Of a stretch of 64,000 nt of DNA, positions 52,754 to 64,000 are shown in pieces. Below the pieces are notes generated by a model. It made no database searches. It was not told where the DNA came from and saw nothing but the letters and a program-made list of their open reading frames with translations. This DNA is from Leucobacter musarum subsp. musarum (lineage in GTDB: Bacteria > Actinomycetota > Actinomycetes > Actinomycetales > Microbacteriaceae). The position numbers were made by a program, and so were the translations under genes. The stretch is taken from positions 80,732-144,731 of the forward strand of contig NZ_JHBW01000088.1 of NCBI RefSeq assembly GCF_001273845.1, in the 5' to 3' direction. Positions within the stretch are counted from its first letter, which is position 1. Each line of letters opens with the position of its first letter.

Positions 52754-53545
52754 ATGCTCACCATCGATCGCATCGAGAAGACCTTTTTCCCAGGCACCGT
52801 CAACGAGCGGCGCGCGCTTGCCGGCCTCAGCCTGCGACTCGACGAAGGCGACTTCGTCACCGTGATCGGCTCCAACGGCGCGGGTAAGTCGACGCTGCTC
52901 AACGCCATCTCTGGTCGCTACACCGTCGACTCGGGCAGCATCGAGATCGACGGCAAGCGGGTCAACCGGCTGGGTGAGCATCAGCGGGCGAAGTACATCG
53001 GCCGGGTGTTCCAGGATCCGATGGCGGGCACGGCCCCCGACCTCACCATCGAGCAGAACCTCGCCCTTGCGGTGCGTCGCGGCCAGAGTCGCGGGCTCGG
53101 GTTCGCCCTCAATCGTCAACTGCGCGAGCGGTTCCGCACCGAACTGCAGTCGCTCGAACTCGGCCTCGAGCACCGGCTTACGGCCAAGGTCGGGCTGCTC
53201 TCGGGCGGCCAGCGCCAGGCGCTGTCGCTGCTCATGGCGGGCTTCACGCACCCGAGCATCCTGCTGCTCGACGAGCACACGGCAGCGCTCGATCCGCAGC
53301 GCGCCGCGCTTGTCACCGAACTCACCGATCGCATCGTGGCGCAGGGCAAGCTGACCACGCTCATGGTGACCCACAACATGGAGCAGGCGCTGCGTCTCGG
53401 CAACCGCCTCATCATGATGCACGAGGGCAACATCGTTTTCGAGGCGTCGGCAGAAGAGAAGCAGCGGCTGACGGTTGCGGGGCTGCTCGAGGAGTTCGCG
53501 AAGATCAAGGGCGCTCAGCTCGACGATCGCGCGCTGCTCGCCTGA
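52754..53545 (+). CDS. TrpZ-type ABC transporter ATPase
   Basis: A 263-aa ATPase with Walker A GSNGAGKST, VFQDPMAGTAPDLTIEQNL, signature LSGGQRQA, Walker B ILLLDEHTAALD (His in the DEP position, as seen in this subfamily) and VTHNMEQAL. It completes the three-gene importer. Confidence 0.9.
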   Translation: MLTIDRIEKTFFPGTVNERRALAGLSLRLDEGDFVTVIGSNGAGKSTLLNAISGRYTVDSGSIEIDGKRVNRLGEHQRAKYIGRVFQDPMAGTAPDLTIEQNLALAVRRGQSRGLGFALNRQLRERFRTELQSLELGLEHRLTAKVGLLSGGQRQALSLLMAGFTHPSILLLDEHTAALDPQRAALVTELTDRIVAQGKLTTLMVTHNMEQALRLGNRLIMMHEGNIVFEASAEEKQRLTVAGLLEEFAKIKGAQLDDRALLA

Positions 53546-53600
53546 TCGGCACTCGGCGCGCGCTCCCTGGAATCGCAGGTCACGCCCATACAGTGGGCAC

Positions 53601-56600
53601 ATGGCAGGTGAATCCATCGAGACGGTCTCGGTCTGGGATGACGTCGCCGCGCGCACGTCGACGCTCGCGACCGAATGGGTTGCGGCGCTCCGCGGTCGAG
53701 AATCCGATGTCGAAGCCGAGGCGCGTGGCGCCGACCACCTGCTCGAGGGTCTCCGCCGCGACCCCGAGAGTTTCGAGTTCACGCGGCGTCTGCTCGAACT
53801 CGTGGCGGGCACGGATGACGCCTTCGCTTCGGCGCTCGGTCTCCACGCGATGGCTCGCGAGGTTCCCGAGTCGATGCCGGTGCGCGACCGGTTGGCGGTG
53901 CGTGCGGGAGGCGCGACATCGCTGGGTCTGCCTTGGGCGGTGATGCCGGTGGCGCGCAAGTGGCTGCGCGACCGAGTCTCTGGCCTGGTGCTCGCGACGA
54001 AGCTGGCGACAGGGGCGGGAGCGGGAGGCGGCAGCGGTCGCCTCGCCGGTCTCGCCGATGGCCTGCGCAAGTATTCCGACGCTGGCCTGAAGCCGGTGAT
54101 CGAGCCGCTCGGTGACGCGGTGCACGGGCCGGCGGGCGCTGCGGCCGAGGCGGCCCGATTGGCTGCGCTGGCGGCCCATCCGACCGTCGGACATCTCGTC
54201 GTCGACGTCACGCGGATCGCCCCCGGTGGGTCTGACTGGTCGTATGACGCGGATGTCGCTCGCGCGGCGGCGGCGCTCGAGCCCGTGCTGCGGGCTGCTG
54301 CCGACCACGGCACAACGGTGCACCTGACCGCGCGCACGGTGCGGTGGGCGCGCATGCTTCCGGATATCGCCATTCGCGCCACCGTCGATCCGGCCCTCGA
54401 CCGGGCCCGCATCGGGGTGCGGCTGCTCGCAGAACTGCCGGAGTCACGCGAGTACTACGGGCGTTTGAGCCGGTGGGCGCAGCGTCGGGTCGCCGATGGT
54501 GGTGCTCCCGCCGAGGTGACCATCGGAGTCGGCGGGGTCGCCGGCACCGAGCGCATCGCCTCGATTGCGAGTGGGCTGGCGGTGCCGGTGCTCGAAGATC
54601 CGACCGAGGTGACCGCCCAGCTGCTCCGGCTCATCGAACTGGCACTGCATCCCGGCCGCGCCGCGGTGCTGCGACCGGTGATCGCGAGTGAGGATCTGCT
54701 GGCCCTCGCCGGCACCGTCGCGCTGACCGAGCACCTCGGCGCTCGAGGTCTCGCCGCGCTGCAGGTGCGCAGCGGCGTCGCTCCCGGGCTGGCGAGTGCA
54801 CTGCGTGCGGCAGACATCGAGGTGCGCGTCGCGATTCCGGTGGTCGCCCCCAAGGAGTTCGGCGGTGCCGTTGACCTGCTCGTTGCGGTCGCGGCCGAGG
54901 CCGCCGACCCGGAGTCGCCATTGTCACGACTGGAGGCGTTGATCGCCGCGGAACCCGTCGATGACGAGCCCCCGCTCGCGGAATCGTCGATGTCGGCGGC
55001 GCTGCGCCGATTCGCTGCTGCGGCAGAGCTGGCCGCCGATCCTGCTCCGTCGTCGCATCGCACGCAGGTGCGGGCGCGCGAGTGGGATCCGAGCGAGCGC
55101 GACAGTGCGCTCTTCTACCGGTCTCCCGATGAACCCTCGCGGTTCGACACGGGCGGGCTCACGGCTGCCGTGCTCGGGCTGACCCGCGGTGCCGAGGGGG
55201 CATTCGCCTTGGAAGCGCTGGCGCCGCCACGCGCGATTCCGGTGGTCTCTGACTCGGGATTCGCGAACGAGCCGGGCACCGATGCCACGGTCGCTGCGAA
55301 CCGCGAGTGGGTGCGCGAGCTGCTCACGCACGCCGCAGCTTCTGCTCGGCAGGTCGACGATGCGAACGCGACCATTGCGCTCGCTCGAGCCGACCTCGAT
55401 CCGCAGCGCGTCGCCGATGAGGCGCGTGCCCAGGCCGAAGCCTGGTCGGCGCAACCCCACCGCACGCGAGCTTCTCGTCTCCGCCGCGCCGCGCTGGCGA
55501 TGGTGGCGGCGCGTGATCGTCTCATCCAGGCCCTCGTCGTTGATACCGGTGCGCCGCCGTGGCTGATTGATGCCGAAGTCGACACCCTCATCGATGCGGC
55601 GCGCTACAGCGGCCAGTTGGCCGAGGGGCTTGGTGCGGTGCGCGGGGCGACGTTCGTGCCGGATCGCCTCGTGCTCGTCGCCGCCGACGCGGCAACGCCG
55701 CTCGCGATCCAGGCGGAATCCGTGTTCGCCGCCCTCGCGGCGGGCAGCGGCGTGCTGTGGTCGGTGCCCGCCGCGCTGGTCGATTCGGCCGCGGCGGTCA
55801 TCGAGGAGTGCGAAGTCGGAGGGCTCACCCCGGGCGTCGTGCGACTCGAAGCGACCGTCGTCGGGCGCACGGTGGCCGAGCTCGCGGCGCACCCCGGTAT
55901 CGACCGCGCGGTCGTGCTCGGTGCGCGGTCGGATGCACTGGAGCTCGCACGGCGCCGGCCCGACTTGCGGGTGGAAGGGCGCTTCCGGGCACGCGGCACC
56001 ACGCTGGTCACGCCCTCCGCAGACCTGGATCGCGCGATCGACGACATCGTCGCTTCGGCCTTCGGCGCTCACGCGGGCGACCCGCGGGCGGCTCGAGGCG
56101 TGGTGCTGCTCGGCAGCGTCGCGCGATCCCGCAGATTCCGCGACGGGCTCGCTGATGCGGTGCGCGCGATCACGGTGGTCGATAGCGCGCGTCCGAGTGA
56201 CGCCGATGCGCTCGACGGCGCGATCGGTCCGCTCATCGCAGCGCCCGATGTTGCGGGATTACGGGCGCTCACCGAGCTCGGACGCGGAGAGTCGTGGCTC
56301 GTGCAACCGCGCAGGCTGGATGATGCGGGCCGGCTGTGGAGCCCCGGCGTTCGGCTCGGCGTGAGCGCAGCGTCGACCTTCTGGGACGACTCGCGTGCGG
56401 TGCCGGTCATCGGCATCGCCACCGCGCATTCCCTCTCGGAGGCGATCGCTGTGCAGAACTCGGAGGGGAGTGGCGGGGTCGCCGCGCTGCAGTCGCACGA
56501 TGCCGACGAGATCGCCGATTGGCTCGAATCGGTTGAAGCCGCCGCGCTCGCGGTGAATCGACCGACTACCGGTGCGCTGATCGAACGGCACCCCGGTGGC

Positions 56601-57341
56601 GGGTGGAACGATGCCGGCATGGGGCTGGCGGCGCTCGCGGGAGGCCCGCACCGGTTGGTCGCTCTCGGGGCATGGCGCCCCCGCGAGGGCAGCCGGAGCG
56701 AGACCCTGCATCTGCGCGGCCTCGACGCAGAGGTGCAGATGTTGATCGAGGCGGCGCAGACCGACCTCGACTACGCGGGGTTCGATGCGCTGCGCCGTGC
56801 GGCACTCGCCGATGCCCTGACGTGGCGCACGAGTTTCGGCGTCGACCGCGATGTCGTGGGGCTCGGGGTCGAGCGTAATGTGCTGCGGCACCGGGCGGTG
56901 CCGACGCATATTCGATTGGCGGAGGGCGGCGCGATGGCGCACCTGGTGCGCGTCATCGCTGCTGCGTTGCTGGTGCAGGCCCCGGTGACGATCTCGACCG
57001 GCGAGGTGCTGCCCGCCGGAGTCGCGGCGTTCTTGGAGCGTCGTGACATTGAAGTGTCGCTCGAGCGCGATGACGACTGGGTCGAGCGACTCGCGGTCAC
57101 CGGGCCAGTGGGGGCGAACGGTGAGATCGCGCTGCGCGTGCGACTCATCGACGGAGATCGCGTGCGTGCGGCTGAATGGTTGGGCGGGCAGGATCGCGTG
57201 GCGATCTGGGGCGAACCCGTGACGATGGCGGGGCCCGTCGAACTCCTAACGCTACTGCGCGAGCAGGCCGTCTCGGTGCGTGCGCATCGCCACGGATTGG
57301 CAGTGCCGGTGCCCGGCCTCGACGCCGGGCTCGACGACTAG
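53601..57341 (+). CDS. PutA-family protein with catalytic motifs of both domains lost
   Basis: A 1246-aa protein aligning by eye with actinobacterial bifunctional proline dehydrogenase/P5C dehydrogenase from end to end (GLPWAVMPVARKWLR, TPSADLDRAIDDIVASAFG, GLGVERNVLRHR, REQAVSVRAHRHG). In the proline dehydrogenase half, RLVKGA reads TIGVGG (307-312) and the substrate YLVRR region reads LLVAV (426-430). In the aldehyde dehydrogenase half, AGQKCS reads AGDPRA (825-830), so the nucleophile Cys is Arg829, and ETxGKN is absent. The frame is intact. TACAGT (53589-53594) ends 6 nt before ATG 53601, so it is probably expressed as a pseudoenzyme. Confidence 0.85.
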   Translation: MAGESIETVSVWDDVAARTSTLATEWVAALRGRESDVEAEARGADHLLEGLRRDPESFEFTRRLLELVAGTDDAFASALGLHAMAREVPESMPVRDRLAVRAGGATSLGLPWAVMPVARKWLRDRVSGLVLATKLATGAGAGGGSGRLAGLADGLRKYSDAGLKPVIEPLGDAVHGPAGAAAEAARLAALAAHPTVGHLVVDVTRIAPGGSDWSYDADVARAAAALEPVLRAAADHGTTVHLTARTVRWARMLPDIAIRATVDPALDRARIGVRLLAELPESREYYGRLSRWAQRRVADGGAPAEVTIGVGGVAGTERIASIASGLAVPVLEDPTEVTAQLLRLIELALHPGRAAVLRPVIASEDLLALAGTVALTEHLGARGLAALQVRSGVAPGLASALRAADIEVRVAIPVVAPKEFGGAVDLLVAVAAEAADPESPLSRLEALIAAEPVDDEPPLAESSMSAALRRFAAAAELAADPAPSSHRTQVRAREWDPSERDSALFYRSPDEPSRFDTGGLTAAVLGLTRGAEGAFALEALAPPRAIPVVSDSGFANEPGTDATVAANREWVRELLTHAAASARQVDDANATIALARADLDPQRVADEARAQAEAWSAQPHRTRASRLRRAALAMVAARDRLIQALVVDTGAPPWLIDAEVDTLIDAARYSGQLAEGLGAVRGATFVPDRLVLVAADAATPLAIQAESVFAALAAGSGVLWSVPAALVDSAAAVIEECEVGGLTPGVVRLEATVVGRTVAELAAHPGIDRAVVLGARSDALELARRRPDLRVEGRFRARGTTLVTPSADLDRAIDDIVASAFGAHAGDPRAARGVVLLGSVARSRRFRDGLADAVRAITVVDSARPSDADALDGAIGPLIAAPDVAGLRALTELGRGESWLVQPRRLDDAGRLWSPGVRLGVSAASTFWDDSRAVPVIGIATAHSLSEAIAVQNSEGSGGVAALQSHDADEIADWLESVEAAALAVNRPTTGALIERHPGGGWNDAGMGLAALAGGPHRLVALGAWRPREGSRSETLHLRGLDAEVQMLIEAAQTDLDYAGFDALRRAALADALTWRTSFGVDRDVVGLGVERNVLRHRAVPTHIRLAEGGAMAHLVRVIAAALLVQAPVTISTGEVLPAGVAAFLERRDIEVSLERDDDWVERLAVTGPVGANGEIALRVRLIDGDRVRAAEWLGGQDRVAIWGEPVTMAGPVELLTLLREQAVSVRAHRHGLAVPVPGLDAGLDD

Positions 57342-57805
57342 CGAATGGTCAGCCGCATCGGGGTGTGCGGAATCCCGTCTTCAAGGTATTCGGGCCCGTC
57401 AGCGCTGAAGCCGAATCGGCCGTACCAATCGGTGAGATGTGACTGCGCGTGCAGCACAACGGGGTGCTCGCCGCAGGTGGCGATTGCCGCCTCCATGAGC
57501 GCCGCGGCAATGCCGCGACCGCGCCAGTCGGGGTCGGTGACGACGCGCCCGATGCTGCGCAGGCCGGGCTCGTGCGCCTCCTCGGAGAGAATGCGCACGG
57601 TCGCGGCCACGGTGCCGGCGGCGTCGGAGGCCCACACCTGCTGCGTCTCGGGTTCGAGGTCACGGCCGTCGAGGTCGAGGTAGACGCAGTCTTGCTCGAC
57701 GACGAAGACGCGCTGGCGCAGCGCAGCGATTCGGTAGAACGTGGAGGAGTCGATACGACCCACGTGGGCGGAGTGGAGGGTGAGTTCAGTAGGCAGCGCG
57801 GTCAT
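57338..57805 (-). CDS. ElaA-like GNAT acetyltransferase
   Basis: A 155-aa acetyltransferase of the ElaA type: YRIAALRQRVFVVEQDCVYLDLDGRDLE in the N-terminal half, then IGRVVTDPDWRGRGIAAALM as the acetyl-CoA loop and WYGRFGF near the end. Acceptor unknown. The ATG at 57805 follows a weak -10-like GAGTAT by 6 nt. Its TAG stop and the TAG stop of the convergent PutA-like gene share the palindrome CTAG. Confidence 0.87.
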   Translation of the reverse strand: MTALPTELTLHSAHVGRIDSSTFYRIAALRQRVFVVEQDCVYLDLDGRDLEPETQQVWASDAAGTVAATVRILSEEAHEPGLRSIGRVVTDPDWRGRGIAAALMEAAIATCGEHPVVLHAQSHLTDWYGRFGFSADGPEYLEDGIPHTPMRLTIR

Positions 57806-57923
57806 GAATCGATACTCGCACGGGGTGGATTTGCGGTGCCGGAGCAACGAAGCAGACGTCCGATTTCCATTTCGCCCGGGGAAGACGGTAATGTTGCTTC
57901 CTGGTTGCGCACGCGCAATCGAC

Positions 57924-58008
57924 GGCGGGTTACCCGAGCGGCCAAAGGGGGCTGACTGTAAATCAGCTGGCACTGCCTACGGGGGTTCGAATCCCTCACC
58001 CGCCACCA
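57924..58008 (+). tRNA. tRNA-Tyr (GTA)
   Basis: A class II tRNA: acceptor GGCGGGT pairs with ACCCGCC (57998-58004), followed by discriminator A and an encoded CCA (58006-58008). The anticodon stem CTGACT-GTA-AATCAG gives anticodon GTA for tyrosine. The long variable arm and T-loop GGTTCGAATCC are present. Confidence 0.95.
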
Positions 58009-58011
58009 GCC

Positions 58012-58052
58012 AGGCCCCGGCCTCGTGTGAGACATCACCGAGACCGGGGCCT
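58012..58052 (+). terminator. Terminator after tRNA-Tyr
   Basis: AGGCCCCGG (58012-58020) pairs with CCGGGGCCT (58044-58052), extended by CTCG/CGAG, and is followed by CTTGGTGTTT. It lies 3 nt after the tRNA CCA end. Confidence 0.8.
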
Positions 58053-58182
58053 CTTGGTGTTTCCAGGGCCCGTATCCGCGCGGGTTACATACCTGCTGCA
58101 CGCACCTGCATCTGGGCCACGCGCGTGTTGCGAATCAGAATTCGCATGAATATGCGGGACACGCCCGGGATGGGGTGCGCAA

Positions 58183-58643
58183 TTGCCCTCACGGGGTCGA
58201 TCCGCGTAATGTATTCACTTGTCAGCGAGACGGAAAACGACGCGAAAGCGGCGGGATCGGATCGCAAATCGGCTCTGAAAGTCACGATGAGCAAGACTAG
58301 CAAAAGTCATGCTGCAGTGTGTAAAGTAAGAGACTCGATCTCACCGCAAGGTGGACGCCCTGAGGGTGGTCCAGCTGGAGTGTGTTTCGCTCCCAGCGGT
58401 TGATGACAGGTTGCTGTTCGGAGCTCTCTTGGTTGGGGGTGACGGGTGGTGTCTGGTCTTTGAGAACTCAATAGTGTGCACTTTTAATTGTCATATGCCA
58501 ATTATTTAACAATCCCCGACATCCACATTGTGGGTGTGGGAGATTCCTTTTTTGGATAACAAGAATCGTCAGTATTGATGGTTCTGTTGCCTGATTGAAC
58601 TCGCTGCCGGTGTCAGTTTTTCCCTGACATGGGTGGCAATCGT
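58183..58643 (+). promoter_or_regulatory. rRNA operon promoters and leader
   Basis: This region holds no protein gene. A candidate promoter is TTGCCC (58183-58188), 18 bp, TAATGT (58207-58212). A second -10-like TAAAGT is at 58322-58327. A box A-like antitermination motif TTTGAGAACTCAA is at 58459-58471, with AT-rich leader sequence up to the 16S start. Confidence 0.65.
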
Positions 58644-63748
<5,105 letters not shown>

Positions 63749-63872
63749 TTCTTCCCAACCCTCGGGTTGGGGCATGAGTATCTTCAGTAACGATGTAAGC
63801 GTCCACTTTGTGGTTCTAGACGTACGGCCACACACCCCCGGGATGGTTGGGGTGTGGTCATATGTGAATAGA

Positions 63873-63991
63873 GTTACGGCGGCCATAGCGTCAGGGAAAC
63901 GCCCGGTCACATTCCGAACCCGGAAGCTAAGACTGACAGCGCCGATGGTACTGCAAGGGGGACCTTGTGGGAGAGTAGGACACCGCCGGAC
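63873..63991 (+). rRNA. rrf: 5S ribosomal RNA
   Basis: About 119 nt beginning GTTACGGCGGCCATAGCG, with internal CCCGGTCACATTCCGAACCC (close to universal) and closing CACCGCCGGACA that pairs with the 5' end. The preceding spacer has an imperfect CCACACCCC/GGGGTGTGG hairpin (63826-63859). Confidence 0.95.
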
Positions 63992-64000
63992 ACCTTTTAC

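Overview
This 64 kb window is high-GC chromosomal DNA from an actinobacterium, most likely a member of the Microbacteriaceae. Lineage-typical signs are a NucS mismatch endonuclease, an SCO4848-type small membrane protein, a DUF7882-type protein, a BioQ-like biotin regulator with BioYMN, a DtxR/IdeR-type iron box, an actinobacterial LexA box and an rRNA spacer with no tRNA. The genus is left open. I see no phage, IS element, CRISPR array or plasmid gene.

Region by region. 1-4 kb: a truncated membrane protein, an iron-box-controlled HtaA heme protein with a sortase-like tail, and a PEMT/ICMT-type membrane methyltransferase. 4-9.6 kb: a large LuxR (LAL) regulator facing away from a polar amino-acid ABC transporter, followed by a large nested palindrome. 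9.7-12.2 kb: a TagD-like cytidylyltransferase, a TetR/SDR divergent pair and small proteins. 12.2-24.5 kb: a catabolic-looking block with two GntR/FadR regulators, a CynX-type MFS carrier, two amidohydrolases, a five-gene Dpp-type ABC importer and an APC permease. 24.5-27.7 kb: a thioesterase, GNAT, cupin, HdeD-like and SseB-like genes. 27.7-30.6 kb: the biotin ECF importer (bioYMN) opposite a BioQ-like TetR with tandem operators. 30.6-36.1 kb: small membrane, lipoprotein and hypothetical genes, an SOS-box gene and a BLUF photoreceptor cluster. 36.2-45.3 kb: NucS, MFS, a secreted TAP-type peptidase, MATE, M13 peptidase and TrhO. 45.4-50.5 kb: a TipA-like MerR with a textbook promoter, a lipoprotein, a YtrA-type regulator with a membrane protein, a FadR-type regulator and a PEBP protein. 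50.6-57.3 kb: a TrpXYZ-type ABC transporter, then a 1246-residue PutA-family protein in which catalytic motifs of both domains look destroyed. 57.3-64 kb: GNAT, tRNA-Tyr and a 16S-23S-5S operon.

Transcription style is distinctive. At least 19 genes have TANNNT ending 6-7 nt before their ATG or GTG, the spacing expected for leaderless mRNAs. Several leadered genes instead carry a hairpin at or near the inferred mRNA 5' end. Many start codons below were chosen from these signals.
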